NCBI GenBank assembly: GCA_016212795.1 | Contig: JACRDT010000005.1 | Location: forward strand, 124,001-188,000 | Direction of reading: 5' to 3' | From: Elusimicrobiota bacterium | Lineage (GTDB): Bacteria > Elusimicrobiota > Elusimicrobia > UBA1565 > UBA9628 | DNA length: 64,000 bases | Program-made: the position numbers and the translations under genes | Notes under the pieces: generated by a model | Databases searched by the model: none | Told to the model about the DNA's origin: nothing | The model's input: only the letters and a program-made list of their open reading frames with translations | In this document: positions 1 through 9,400 of the stretch, in pieces | Numbering within the stretch: the stretch's first letter is position 1 | Layout of the letters: each line of letters starts with the position of its first letter

Positions 1-149
1 GCGTGCCGGGCGTCCCAGGAACGCGCGAACCGTGCCTGCCGTTCCTTCATCGCGTCCATGGCGTCTCCCGCGTCCTGCCAGGGCGGCAGCGCCCACGCCG
101 TCCCGCCGAACAGCAGCACGCCCACCATCCCGGCCAAAGCCCTGTTCAT
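1..149 (-). CDS. Exported protein, N-terminal part (truncated by window edge)
   Basis: The reading frame starts at ATG 149 on the minus strand and stays open to the window edge, so only about 49 residues are visible. The start is preceded at good distance by GGAGCGGAGGG, a strong Shine-Dalgarno match. The protein begins MNRALAGMVGVLLFGGTAWA, a classic Sec signal peptide with an AWA cleavage motif, followed by LPPWQDAGDAMDAMKERQAR, which looks like the start of a charged helical mature protein. The function cannot be told from so short a piece. The possible -10 box TAGAGT (minus strand, 187-182) lies about 35 nt upstream of the start. Confidence 0.7.
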   Translation of the reverse strand, partial: MNRALAGMVGVLLFGGTAWALPPWQDAGDAMDAMKERQARFARSWDARH

Positions 150-376
150 CTTCACCCTCCGCTCCGGCGATCGCTCAAGAGACTCTAGCATGGATCGCGC
201 CCCTTGACATGGGCTGTTGGGGCCACCCGCCCCTGGGCCATCCGGACCATATCTATCCCGAGAAAGTGGCGCCGCTTCCGGGTCTTGCCAGGACAGCCGC
301 ATGCACGATGTTCGCTTGGCAGCGCACGGCGCCCTCCACCATGGCCTGGCCCGGCAGCCAGCGAAACCGCGGTGCC

Positions 377-475
377 GATTGCGTATTCATGCATTCTGCA
401 GGCCCCGGACAGCCATAATTGCGTTTCCATGAATTCTACTTCAGCGATGAAAGTGAAATGCCTGGAAACGCAATT
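377..475. repeat. Direct and inverted copies of AATTGCGTTTCCA beside an XRE gene
   Basis: A 13-bp arm AATTGCGTTTCCA at 417-429 has a perfect inverted copy at 463-475, separated by 33 bp. The second arm lies inside the 3' end of the XRE regulator gene. A diverged direct copy of the left arm plus flank (16 of 20 bases) is at 377-396, 40 bp upstream. The rest of 150-435 shows no convincing gene. The arrangement could be operator sites or the scar of a small duplication. Confidence 0.5.
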
Positions 476-759
476 AGGTTTTTGTCAGGCAGCGCCAAGA
501 ATCGGCAGCCGAAAGCGGCGTAGAGCTTCACGAGCGTGCTGAGTCGGATGTCCGCGCCCTTTTCCGCGCGGCCGACCAGCGAGGCGGAAACCCCAGCCTT
601 GGCGGCGAGTTGCTTGCGATTGAGGCCGAAACGGATGCGCAGCCGGCGCAGGCACTCGTGCACGGGCCACGCGGCGAAATCGGCAGGCGTCGACTCCCCA
701 TGGACGAGGGCATCACGGACCGGATCGGCGAAGTCCGCAAGTTCTCCCATGACTGCCAT
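436..759 (-). CDS. XRE-family helix-turn-helix DNA-binding protein
   Basis: About 107 residues from ATG 759; the frame is open to a GTG at 786 and another ATG lies at 750, and none has a clear Shine-Dalgarno, so the start is uncertain. Residues from about 45 onward carry a Cro/CI-type HTH: LRIRFGLNRKQLAAKAGVSA forms the first helices and turn, and SLVGRAEKGADIRLSTLVKL the recognition helix and following helix. The length fits a small XRE regulator, antitoxin-like or phage-like. No toxin gene is adjacent: the upstream neighbour is an exported protein and the downstream one a divergently transcribed helicase. A perfect 13-bp inverted repeat overlaps its 3' end, so local DNA binding is possible but inferred. 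Confidence 0.75.
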   Translation of the reverse strand: MAVMGELADFADPVRDALVHGESTPADFAAWPVHECLRRLRIRFGLNRKQLAAKAGVSASLVGRAEKGADIRLSTLVKLYAAFGCRFLALPDKNLIAFPGISLSSLK

Positions 760-858
760 ACGACCGACCCCGGCGGAAAGTTCCACTGCAGTCGGCGAAA
801 CGCCAGGAGACCCCCGGCAAACCCGGAAGCGCCCAAGGGGATCCTCCTCTTGAAATGC

Positions 859-864
859 TACTAT
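859..864 (+). promoter_or_regulatory. -10-like TACTAT just before the helicase start
   Basis: TACTAT lies 5 nt before ATG 870. If used, the transcript would begin at the start codon itself, which supports 870 over ATG 855. Confidence 0.35.
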
Positions 865-869
865 GTTCG

Positions 870-2177
870 ATGGGTTTCGACCGCTTCCAGCTCCACCCCG
901 ACATCGTCGCAGGCCTCAAGGCCCTCGGCTACCACACCCCCACCCCGATCCAACGAGACGCCATCCCGCACGCGCTCGCCCGCCGCGACCTCCTGGGCCT
1001 GGCCCAGACCGGCACGGGGAAGACCGCCGCCTTCGCCCTGCCGATCCTGCAGCGCCTGATGGCGGGGCCGCGCGGCAAAGTGCGCGCGCTGGTCATCGCC
1101 CCGACGCGCGAGCTCGCCGAGCAGATCCGCGGCGCGTTCCAGGCCTTCGGGGGGCGCACGCCCCTGCGCGCCGCCAGCGTCTACGGCGGCGTCGGGATGC
1201 ACCCCCAGATCCAGGCCCTGGCCGGGCGCGCCGAGATCATCGTCGCCTGCCCGGGGCGCCTCCTGGACCACCTGGGCCAGGGCAACGCCGACCTCTCGGC
1301 CGTCGAAGTCCTGGTGCTCGACGAAGCGGACCAGATGTTCGACATGGGGTTCCTGCCCTCGATCAGGAAGATCCTCGCCCGGGTCCCGAAGGCGCGCCAG
1401 ACCATGCTGTTCTCGGCGACCATGCCCGACGAGATCCGCGGCCTCGCCCACGAGTGCCTCCGGGACCCCGTCACGGTGTCGATCGACCACACCGTGCCGC
1501 TCACGACGGTCTCCCACGCGCTCTACCCCGTACGCGAGCACCTGAAGGCCGAGCTCCTGCTCGAGCTCATCCGCCGCGCCGGGGCGGGCTCGGTGCTCGT
1601 CTTCACGCGCACGAAGCACCGCGCCAAGAAGCTCGGCAAGAAAGTCGAGGACGCGGGCCTCGCGGCCTCCTCGCTGCAGGGCAACCTGTCGCAGAACCGG
1701 CGCCGCCACGCGCTCGACGGCTTCCGCGACGGCACGTTCCAGGTGCTCGTCGCCACCGACATCGCGGCCCGGGGCATCGACATCTCCGAGATCACCCACG
1801 TCATCAACTTCGACGTCCCGACGACCCCGGAGCTCTACACCCACCGCATCGGCCGGACCGGCCGCGCGGCCAAGACCGGCGACGCCTACACGCTGGTGAC
1901 CGACGCCGACGGCGAGGGCATCCGCGCCATCGAGCGCCGCCTCGGCCGGGCCATCGAGCGCCGGCGCATCGAGGGGTTCGACTACCAGAAGCCGCCGGCG
2001 CCGGGGTGCGACCACGCGCCGAAGGCCGCCCACCACGGGCACCCGCGAACGCACGCGCCGGCCCATGCCCACGCTCACGCGCCGGCCCGCTCCCATGGCC
2101 ACGCGCCTGCCCCGGTCCACGCGCCCGGCGCGTCGCAGCGCAGGCCGTTCTGGCGCCGCCGCCGCCGGCCGCGCTGA
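870..2177 (+). CDS. rhlE: DEAD-box ATP-dependent RNA helicase (RhlE-like)
   Basis: 435 residues. It unwinds short RNA duplexes with ATP in ribosome assembly or RNA decay (family knowledge). The motifs are complete and in order: Q-motif region (TPTPIQRDAIP), motif I AQTGTGKT, Ia PTRELAEQ, GG and PGR, motif II DEAD, motif III SAT, then motif V ARGID and motif VI HRIGRTGR in the second RecA domain. The C-terminal tail of about 60 residues is very rich in His, Ala and Pro (HAHAHAPARSHGHAP) and ends in an Arg run, as in RhlE-type tails that bind RNA. I chose ATG 870 because family members begin MxFxxxxLxPxI and because a -10-like box sits just before it; ATG 855 is the alternative. It ends 15 bp from a convergent gene. 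Confidence 0.93.
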   Translation: MGFDRFQLHPDIVAGLKALGYHTPTPIQRDAIPHALARRDLLGLAQTGTGKTAAFALPILQRLMAGPRGKVRALVIAPTRELAEQIRGAFQAFGGRTPLRAASVYGGVGMHPQIQALAGRAEIIVACPGRLLDHLGQGNADLSAVEVLVLDEADQMFDMGFLPSIRKILARVPKARQTMLFSATMPDEIRGLAHECLRDPVTVSIDHTVPLTTVSHALYPVREHLKAELLLELIRRAGAGSVLVFTRTKHRAKKLGKKVEDAGLAASSLQGNLSQNRRRHALDGFRDGTFQVLVATDIAARGIDISEITHVINFDVPTTPELYTHRIGRTGRAAKTGDAYTLVTDADGEGIRAIERRLGRAIERRRIEGFDYQKPPAPGCDHAPKAAHHGHPRTHAPAHAHAHAPARSHGHAPAPVHAPGASQRRPFWRRRRRPR

Positions 2178-2192
2178 CGCGCCGGCCAGGGA

Positions 2193-3176
2193 CTACGCCG
2201 TCTTCGCCGCCAGCCGCCCGACGGCCGGCCACCGGACGTTCTTGAAGCGGCGGTGAATCCAGAGCCATTGGTCAGGATGCCGCCGGACCCAGGCTTCGAC
2301 CCTGGCGGCGATGGCCTCGGTCGTCTTCTCGACCATGTCGGCCTCCGAGGCCGCGACCGGCTCGAACTCAGGCTCCATCACGACCCGCACGGTCCCGTCC
2401 TCCTCGCGCCAGCCGGAGACGGGAACGATGGGCGCGCCCGTGCGCTTGGCCAGCAGGGCCACGGCGGCCAGCGTCCCGACCTTGACGCCGAAGAACGGGA
2501 TCAGCATCCCCATGGGGGGCGCGAAGTACTGGTCGTTCATGAAGGCGATCGTCCCGCCGCGCTTGAGCGCCCGGAGGACCGTCGGCATCGACCCGGGGTG
2601 GTGGGCCGCGTGCACGCCGGTGGAGAGCCTGCAGGCGGTGATCTTGTCGTGCAGCCAGGGGGGGTTGAGGACCGTGGTCACGATCGTCGGCTCCAGGCCG
2701 GCGAGCCCCGCGGACGCCGCGATCATCTCCCAGAAGCCGACGTGGCAGGAGAAGACGATGACGCCCTTGCCTTTGTCGTGGGCCCGGCGCCAGTGCTCGT
2801 ACCCTTCGAGCCGGGAGATGCGCCGCGTATAAGCGGCGAAATGCCCCGGCAGCGGGGAGAAGAAATGCAGGAACTCGAAGAAGAGGATCCCGTAGTGCGT
2901 GTAGTTGCGCTCCAGCAGGGCACGCTGGCCTCGGGGCCCGAGCTCGGGGAAGCAGTGCCCGATGTTGTCTTGGGCGGTGGCGCGCTTGAACCAGCCCGAG
3001 GCCAGCACGAGACGGCCGAGCCTCGGCCCCAGCCACAGCTCGAGGGACCGCGGGAGCAAGGAGGCCGCCAGCCCCGCGGCCGTCAGGAGGACCCACAAGG
3101 GGACCGCGGCCAAGCCGACCAACAGACGCCTTCCAGTCCCGGCGCCCCGCGGGCCGACCGCGCTCGTGTTGGTCAC
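2193..3176 (-). CDS. Lysophospholipid / lipid A-type acyltransferase (LpxL/HtrB-like)
   Basis: 327 residues starting at GTG 3176. The family transfers an acyl chain from acyl-ACP to a lipid acceptor such as Kdo2-lipid A at the inner membrane. An N-terminal hydrophobic segment (LLVGLAAVPLWVLLTAAGLA) anchors it. The catalytic HX4E-type motif is visible as HVGFWE at about residues 145-150, followed by the family signature MNDQYF and, near the C terminus, the PDQWLWIHRRFK block typical of LpxL/LpxM/HtrB. The length fits the family. The substrate cannot be told, since no lpx genes are adjacent. The box TATCAT (3190-3185) lies 8 nt before the start codon and no Shine-Dalgarno is seen, so the transcript may be leaderless. 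Confidence 0.85.
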   Translation of the reverse strand: MTNTSAVGPRGAGTGRRLLVGLAAVPLWVLLTAAGLAASLLPRSLELWLGPRLGRLVLASGWFKRATAQDNIGHCFPELGPRGQRALLERNYTHYGILFFEFLHFFSPLPGHFAAYTRRISRLEGYEHWRRAHDKGKGVIVFSCHVGFWEMIAASAGLAGLEPTIVTTVLNPPWLHDKITACRLSTGVHAAHHPGSMPTVLRALKRGGTIAFMNDQYFAPPMGMLIPFFGVKVGTLAAVALLAKRTGAPIVPVSGWREEDGTVRVVMEPEFEPVAASEADMVEKTTEAIAARVEAWVRRHPDQWLWIHRRFKNVRWPAVGRLAAKTA

Positions 3177-3329
3177 TGCGACCTATGATACCACAGAACG
3201 GCGGGATTGGCACCAACGATAATCCCTGAAAGGTCGCGCAGGAACCGGGCTGAAACCAGAGGACCTGAATCCATTTCGTGCCGTTCGTCATCCAAAGGAT
3301 GAAGGGCGATATCATCTTCAGGAGGATTC

Positions 3330-3689
3330 ATGACCACAGCGACTGCGAAGACCACGAAGTTCCGCGTCATGGGACGCGAGGAGTTGAAGGCCAAGATCGA
3401 CCGCAAGGAGAAGTTCCACCTTTGGAACGTCTTGAGCCCGGAGTACTACAAGCCCGAGGCGAACATCCCCGGTTCCCGGTGGGTCCAGGTGTCAGAGGTC
3501 CCGGCCAAGGTCAGGGAGCTCGGACTCAAGAAGACCGACGAGATCGTGACCTACTGCGGATGCTTGGAGTGCCCCTCGTCCGCCCAGGCCGCGGAGAAGC
3601 TCGTGTCCATGGGCTTCACCAAGGTCTCGGCATACGAGGGCGGGATCAAGGATTGGGGCGAGGCCGGCCTGCCTTTCGTCAAGCTCTAG
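3330..3689 (+). CDS. Rhodanese-like domain protein
   Basis: 119 residues with a strong Shine-Dalgarno (AGGAGG 7 nt before ATG). A single rhodanese fold: the active-site loop is YCGCLECPSS at about residues 74-83, with three cysteines instead of the usual single catalytic cysteine followed by Arg-rich turn. The typical rhodanese end block AYEGGIKDWGEAGLP follows. Family members move sulfur as a cysteine persulfide or act as sulfur carriers. No signal peptide, so cytoplasmic. Its stop overlaps the stop of the convergent gene by 4 bp. Which thiol or acceptor it uses cannot be told. Confidence 0.88.
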   Translation: MTTATAKTTKFRVMGREELKAKIDRKEKFHLWNVLSPEYYKPEANIPGSRWVQVSEVPAKVRELGLKKTDEIVTYCGCLECPSSAQAAEKLVSMGFTKVSAYEGGIKDWGEAGLPFVKL

Positions 3690-4426
3690 GGAGCCTTCGC
3701 CTGCAGGTAGACGAAGTGGGTCCCGTCGGCCGGGTCCTCGAAGGTCCGCATCGTGATGCCCTGGCGGCCCATCTCCTTGAGCAGGTCAGCGAACGACAGG
3801 CCGTCGCTCGTCTCCGAGAAAGTCGAGCTCTCCTCGCTGGGGACGCCGGAGCCCGTCAGGGATTCCATCTCTGACTCGAAGACGCAGGTCTTCTTCCCGA
3901 GGGCCAGCGCGACCTTGGTGAGGGACCGGACGGCCTGGAGGTCGCCGTCGGCGGCCTTGCCCCCCTTGTCGTCGCCCTCGCGGCGGGCTTCCTCGGCCGC
4001 CAGCTCCCTCAAGGCGCGCTCGGACTTGCTCGCCGCGTCGCGCGTCCTCATGATGTCCCGCGCCTCCTTGCCCATCGCGTCCTCGACGAACTGGGACACG
4101 GCGATGGGGCCGAAGTCCGCCCTGGCCCGGGAGGTCATCTTGGAGCGGACGGAGACGATGTCCATCTCCTTCACCAGCGCCTTCTTCTCCTTGGCCAGCT
4201 CGCCGAAAGCGTGGATCACGGCCTCCTGGTGGGACCGACCGGCCGAGACCCCGATGAGCGTGCCCTTGTCGGCCATGGAGCCCTTGATGACCCAGTCGGG
4301 GAACTTGGTCGAGCCCGCGGCCTCCGCCGCCCTGGAGGCCGTCGGCACCGCCGCGGCCGCGAGGAGCAGGGACGGCAGGACGACGGTGAGCCAAAACGGC
4401 ATGCGGCGCTGGTCGCGTCTGGTCAT
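3686..4426 (-). CDS. Exported protein of unknown function, LPP20-like repeat region
   Basis: 246 residues. The N terminus has positive residues and a hydrophobic stretch (FWLTVVLPSLLLAAAAVPTA) ending SRA-A, a Sec signal peptide. The mature start, FPDWVIKGSMADKGTLIGVS then SAGRSHQEAVIHAFGELA, resembles LPP20-type domains found in outer-membrane-associated lipoproteins, where a short strand is followed by a helix of repeated Ala residues. The middle is highly charged and helical (residues about 75-150). No lipobox cysteine is seen. The only cysteine is in KKTCVFE. A -10-like TATACT is on the minus strand at 4465-4460, about 35 nt upstream. The function is unknown. Confidence 0.65.
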   Translation of the reverse strand: MTRRDQRRMPFWLTVVLPSLLLAAAAVPTASRAAEAAGSTKFPDWVIKGSMADKGTLIGVSAGRSHQEAVIHAFGELAKEKKALVKEMDIVSVRSKMTSRARADFGPIAVSQFVEDAMGKEARDIMRTRDAASKSERALRELAAEEARREGDDKGGKAADGDLQAVRSLTKVALALGKKTCVFESEMESLTGSGVPSEESSTFSETSDGLSFADLLKEMGRQGITMRTFEDPADGTHFVYLQAKAP

Positions 4427-4551
4427 GGGGCCTCCCTGGTCCGGTCCTGCGACGGCAGCAAGTATAGGAGCTATGTCCGTCCCGTGTCAATCAAGAGACC
4501 TACGGGAAGAAGCAGCCCCGCTCGAGAGCGCCAATCTCCCGGGAAGTGTAG

Positions 4552-4557
4552 TAGAAT
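4552..4557 (+). promoter_or_regulatory. -10 box GTAGAAT before tRNA-Val
   Basis: TAGAAT (extended on the left as GTAGTAGAAT) lies 8 nt before the tRNA 5' end. The same GTAGAAT word precedes several genes in the window. Confidence 0.55.
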
Positions 4558-4565
4558 GAGGAGCC

Positions 4566-4637
4566 GGGCCGTTAGCTCAGCGGTAGAGCATTCGCCTTAC
4601 ACGCGAAGGGTCGCAGGTTCGAATCCTGCACGGCCCA
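4566..4637 (+). tRNA. tRNA-Val (anticodon TAC)
   Basis: A 72-nt cloverleaf reads fully by eye. The acceptor stem is GGGCCGT (4566-4572) pairing with ACGGCCC (4630-4636), and the discriminator is A 4637. The D arm is GCTC/GAGC with a 7-nt loop, the anticodon stem TTCGC/GCGAA, the loop CTTACAC with anticodon TAC at 4598-4600, a 5-nt variable loop, and the T arm GCAGG/CCTGC with loop TTCGAAT. The 3' CCA is not encoded. The next gene starts 18 nt downstream with no terminator between, so a joint transcript is likely. Confidence 0.97.
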
Positions 4638-4655
4638 CATTCCGCGCGAGAGAGG

Positions 4656-6299
4656 ATGACCGACATGACCACCAGGCTTGGAAGACAGGCGCTCGTGCTC
4701 GCCGCGGCGATCTCCGTCGTGACGGCCCTGGCGTCCGGCGCCCGGGCCGAGGACGCCAAGGATTCCCTGCAGCTGCGCAGCGGGACGACGCTCCTGGGCC
4801 GGGCCCTCGGGTTCGACCGGAGCACGGTCGTCTTCAAGACGGCGGCGGGCCAACGGGAGTTCAAGCGCGCGGAGGTCGAGGCCATCCTCTTCGGGGGGCC
4901 TGAGGCCGCCGTCGGCTCCCTGCCCTCGTGGTTGAGCGCGCGCGACGGGCTCAAGGTGGCGCGCTGGATGACCTTCCGCCGCATCACCCGGTTCGCGCGC
5001 GGCGAGGACAACAAGGCCATCAACGCGGCCAAGATCAGCGCGAACGGGTCCAAGATCGCCTTCGCCGCCTACCAGGGCACCTTCGTCATCGACCCCGACG
5101 GCTCGAACCTCGTGAAGCTCGGCGGGAAGCGCAACGACGCCATGATCGACATCTCGGCCGACGGCAGGAAGGTCGTCTGGCTCGACCAGGACGGGCTGTT
5201 CATGGCGGACTCGGACGGCTCCGGCCGGGTCAAGGTGGCGTTCCCCTTCCAGGTCACTTCCCTGCGCATGACCGCGGACGGCGCCGCGCTGGTCGTCTTC
5301 TCGCGGGACCAAGGCTCCCTCTACCGGGTCCAGCCGGGCGGCTCGGAGCCGCGGCGCATCACGGGGAACCCCGAGGTGGCCAAGGTCCTGGGGTACACGG
5401 ACTACAACGGCTACATGTTCTCGGAATCCTTCGGCATATCGAATGACGCGTCGCGCATCGTGATCCAGTTCTGGCAGGACGTGGCGGCCTTGAACGGCGA
5501 CGGCACGGGCTTGAGGCGGCTCAACGGTTCCAGGAAGCCGGACGACCGGTCCCTCAAATGGGTGCGCCTCAGCGGCGACGGCCGCAGGGTCGCGTACCAC
5601 AACTCGGAGGAACCGGCCATCACGGTCGTGGACTGGGACGGCGGCAATCAGACGGTCCATGCCGGCCCCTTCACGGCGTCCACGGACTGGATGCAGGTCT
5701 CAGGGAACGGCGGCAAGGTCCTCTCGAGCTGGGGCCTGAGGCTCTTCGACGGCGGCGGCCAGGGCCGGCTCGACGCCTCCTACTGGCCGGTCTCGGACCC
5801 GCTCTACCGCGCTTCCATGGCCTCCATGAGCGCGGACGCCAAGCGCGTCTGCCTGGTCTTGGAAGGCCCGGAGTCCGTGGACCAGGGCAGGCCCAGCCAG
5901 CTGGTGGTGGTGGATCTCAACCCGATGGAGCAGAACGGCGCCCCGCCGCTCCACGACATCGACGCGTCCCCGCGCTTCCTGCTGGCGGACGGCTCCACCT
6001 TCGCGACCGTCACCGCCCGTTCGGATGATCCCGAGCTCAAGCACCTGGACTGCACCGCGCTGCGCGACGGGATCGGGGTGAAGAACTGGTACGCGGTGCC
6101 GTCCTGGATGAACGACAACGGCGAGCACGGGGACGCGAAGGCCAAAGACGGCCTCTTCACCAACGGCCGGTTCCATTTCGGCACGGGCGGCCGGGGCCCG
6201 ATGGACGCCGGCCCCCTGACGCTGCGCGTGGTCGCCTTCAACAACGCCAACCACGCGCTCGTGGTGGACCTCGAGGGCCTGGAAACGCGCAAACCGTGA
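4656..6299 (+). CDS. Exported TolB-like beta-propeller protein
   Basis: 547 residues. A Sec signal peptide (QALVLAAAISVVTALASG, cleavage near ARA-E) is followed by a short beta domain and then repeated blades of the WD40/TolB type: KISANGSKIAFAAYQGTFVI, DISADGRKVVWLD, RMTADGAALVVFS, GISNDASRIVIQF and RLSGDGRRVAYHN, each with the sADGxxVxF pattern. The last about 100 residues hold a separate beta-sandwich-like region containing DNGEHGDAKAKDGLFTNGRF, an Asp/Gly-rich loop that looks metal-binding. A periplasmic protein- or polymer-binding role is likely; no enzyme motif is seen. ATG 4656 is used; ATG 4665 has better spacing to the GAGAGG ribosome site. It follows tRNA-Val in the same direction. 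Confidence 0.75.
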   Translation: MTDMTTRLGRQALVLAAAISVVTALASGARAEDAKDSLQLRSGTTLLGRALGFDRSTVVFKTAAGQREFKRAEVEAILFGGPEAAVGSLPSWLSARDGLKVARWMTFRRITRFARGEDNKAINAAKISANGSKIAFAAYQGTFVIDPDGSNLVKLGGKRNDAMIDISADGRKVVWLDQDGLFMADSDGSGRVKVAFPFQVTSLRMTADGAALVVFSRDQGSLYRVQPGGSEPRRITGNPEVAKVLGYTDYNGYMFSESFGISNDASRIVIQFWQDVAALNGDGTGLRRLNGSRKPDDRSLKWVRLSGDGRRVAYHNSEEPAITVVDWDGGNQTVHAGPFTASTDWMQVSGNGGKVLSSWGLRLFDGGGQGRLDASYWPVSDPLYRASMASMSADAKRVCLVLEGPESVDQGRPSQLVVVDLNPMEQNGAPPLHDIDASPRFLLADGSTFATVTARSDDPELKHLDCTALRDGIGVKNWYAVPSWMNDNGEHGDAKAKDGLFTNGRFHFGTGGRGPMDAGPLTLRVVAFNNANHALVVDLEGLETRKP

Positions 6300-6452
6300 T
6301 CCGGGACCCCGGGCCCCGCGAGCCTGGGCCCGGCGCCGACACCGGGCCCCCCGGGACGTAGGTCCATTTCCACCGGGCGCCTGCGTCTCTCGGCCCATCC
6401 CCGCGTTCCCGGACAATTAGGATAATCCTCCCAGATTCAGTCTGGAGGAACC

Positions 6453-9400
6453 ATGTCCAAGCGTTCGATCGCCGCGTCCAAGTCCCTCGTCGCCGTCGCC
6501 CTCTCGCTCTCGCTCATCGCGCTGAGCCCGGGCTTCGCAGCCTACGAAGCGGCCGCCCAGCAGGTCACGGGCGTGTCGTCGCGCGTCCAGCCCGGCGGCG
6601 TCCCGACGCAAGCCGGCGCGGTCAGGGTCGCGGGCGGGGCATCCTCCCAACTGAATACGGTTTCCTTATCCAACCTGCGGCTGGATGCGGTCCTGCCCGC
6701 GCCCGGCGTTTATGGCGCGGGCGTGCCGCTTCGATCCGAACGGGAAGGCGGCCTGCCCGCCGGCTTCACGCCCGGCCTCAAAGAGACGCCGGCCTCGGTC
6801 CGCGTCGTCGCCGCGGGGCTCCCTTCAGCCGTTGCGGCGACCGTTCCCGCCTCTCTCCAGACCTCCCCCCTCCGATTCGACGCGCAGCCGCGGGCCCAGG
6901 CCCCGGTCCAGGGTCCCGAGGCCGCCGCCGCTGTCCAGCTCGACGGCATGTCCGGCGAGGTGTCCGAGGCCCTGAAGGCCACGGGCGACATCGCCAAGAC
7001 GCAGGGCGAGAGCGCCCACGGCCTGGGCATCAAGCTCGACGCCATCATCACGAGGACGCGGCAGGCGGACGCCGCGGACCAACTCCTCGCCCCCGCGGCC
7101 GGCAGGCTCGGGGACCTCTCCGGCGACTCTGGAGCGGCCAGGCTGGCCGCTCCCGAAGAGGGCTCCGCCCGGCAGGCCTCCGAGCCTTCGCTGCCCGAGA
7201 CGAGGCCCGGCCAGCCTCCGGCCACGAAGCAGCCCCTGGCGCCGCGGCTCATCGCCTCGGCCCTGGCGCTCCTCCCGGCGGCGCTCCTGGGCTGGCCCCT
7301 CGTCGCGGCCGGCGCGCTCTACGCCGGCGTCGGGGTCATGGCCTCCAGCGCGCTGCTGGCGGCCCTCCCCTTCATGGGCGAAGGGACCCCGAAATACGTC
7401 CACGCCCTCCCCGGCGCGGCGCTCCTCGGGCTCGGCGGCTTGACGCTGGCCGGCGCCATCCTGGGCGGCGGCGGCCTGGCCGTCGGCATCCTGGCCGCCC
7501 TGGGCGGCTGGGGACTCATCCGGTACGGCACCGGCAAGAGCGTCGAGGACCGCTCCGACAACGGGGCCGCCTTGAGCGCCTACTTCGGCGGCATCGGCGC
7601 GGTGACCGGCGCGGCGCTCGTGCTCTCCGGCGCGACCGGCCTGGTCGCGACCGCCTTCCTGGTCCTCTCGTACCCGGCCGCGGCGCTCCTGCTCATGCAC
7701 CTGCCGAGTTGGGTGGGCATGGGCATCACGAACGTCTTCACCTCGGCCGTCAAGAGCCTCCGCGGGACGAGCCGCGTCATGGCCGCGGCCTGGAACGACA
7801 CCCCCCTCGTGGACCGGCTCAAGAAGTTCTCCGAGCGGTACCTCGAGGCCTCCAAGTGGAACGCGGTGTGGCTGGCCGGGCTCTGGATCCCCGTCTGGGT
7901 CCTGATGGCGGCCGACTGGGCCGGCACCCTCGTCGTCGGCCTGGGGCTGGCGGCCGTGCAGGCGCCGGTCATGTTCCTCTGGGGAGCCTCGCACAAGATC
8001 TCCCGCGAGTCGGGCCCCACCAAGTTCTTCGCCGCCTGGGCGCACTTCATGTTCGACAACCTCCAGGGAGCCAAGAAGGCCTTCTTCAACCCCGTCGAGA
8101 AGCGGCTCGCGGGCCTGGCGGCCTCCAAGAGCAAGGCCGTGAGCCTGCCGGCCACGCTGGGCATCTACGCGGCTTCCTGGCTGGCCGCGGCCGCGAGCCT
8201 GCTGGCCGCGCCGTTGATGCTGGTCGCGGGCCTGGGGGTCGCCTCCACCCGCGTCGGCCAGCCCTACGAGCGGGAGAAGCACGACCCCTCGAGCCTGCGC
8301 GTCTCCACCGACGACAGCCCGGGGCAGCAGCCGCAGGACCCCGAGGAGCCCGGCCAGCCCGAGCCGCCCGTCAAGAGCACCATCGTGCCCCGCCTCATCG
8401 CGTCGGCCCTGGGGCTCCTGCCCGCGGTGTTCCTCGGCATCCCGCTGTACCTGGCCGGGCCCACCGTCGGGTGGGTCTACCTCGCCGTCACCTTGAGCCT
8501 CGCGGCCCTGCCGTTCGTGCCCGCCAAGACCTCCAAGCTCATCCGGATGCTGCCCGGCGCGCTCATGATCGTCCTGGGCGTCGCCGTGCCCTACCTCACC
8601 TTCTCCGTCGGGCTGCCGGCGTTCGCCGCCCTCGCCGCGGCCGCCAAGACCAACGCCTTCTGGATGGCGGTCGTCAACGTGCTCGGGGGCTGGGGGCTCA
8701 TGCGCTACCTCGGCCGCGCGGCCGAGGACGGCAAGGACTTCTCCATGGACTCGGGCGAGCGCATCGGGGCCTACCTCGGCGCGCTGGCCGCGGTCACCGG
8801 GGCGGGCCTCATCCTCACCGCCTCGACCGGCGTCTTCCCCACGATCCTCACGGTCGCCGCCTACCTGACGAGCCCGCTGCTCCTCATGCACCTGCCCAAG
8901 TCGATCTTCACGGGCCTGGGCGCGGTCTTCTACCGGCTCTGGACCAGCGTCGGGAACTCCTACAGGCTGCTCAGCTCCTGGAGCAGGGACACGAAGTTCT
9001 ACCGCAACCTCCAGTCCCACGCCGAGTACTGGCTGGAGAGGAGCGTGTGGAACGGCGCCTGGCTGTCGGTCATCTGGGTGCCGATGTGGATCAGCCAGTT
9101 CGTCGAGCTCGTGCTCGGCGGGGCGCTGGGCCTCGCGCTGGGCGTCATCCGGGCGCCGCTGAACTTCCTGTGGGGCCTGTCGTACGAGCTCGCGCCGGCC
9201 TCCCGGATCACGCGCTTCTTCTCGGGCATGGCCCGGACCTGGGAATCCATGGTCGAGGGCGACAGCTCCCAGGATTTCCTCAAGCGCTACACCAAGGTCT
9301 TCCTGGACGGGATGGACGACAAGTCCGCCGGCCCCAGCGGCCGCCCCACCACCAAGGCGGCCTGGAGCTTCGCCATGTACAGGTTCGGCCAGGCGTTCTA

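Noticed and set aside
185..430. Open frame of 81 codons on the minus strand between the first two genes
   Set aside because: No domain, no ribosome site, and its composition matches non-coding DNA; the interval holds repeats instead.
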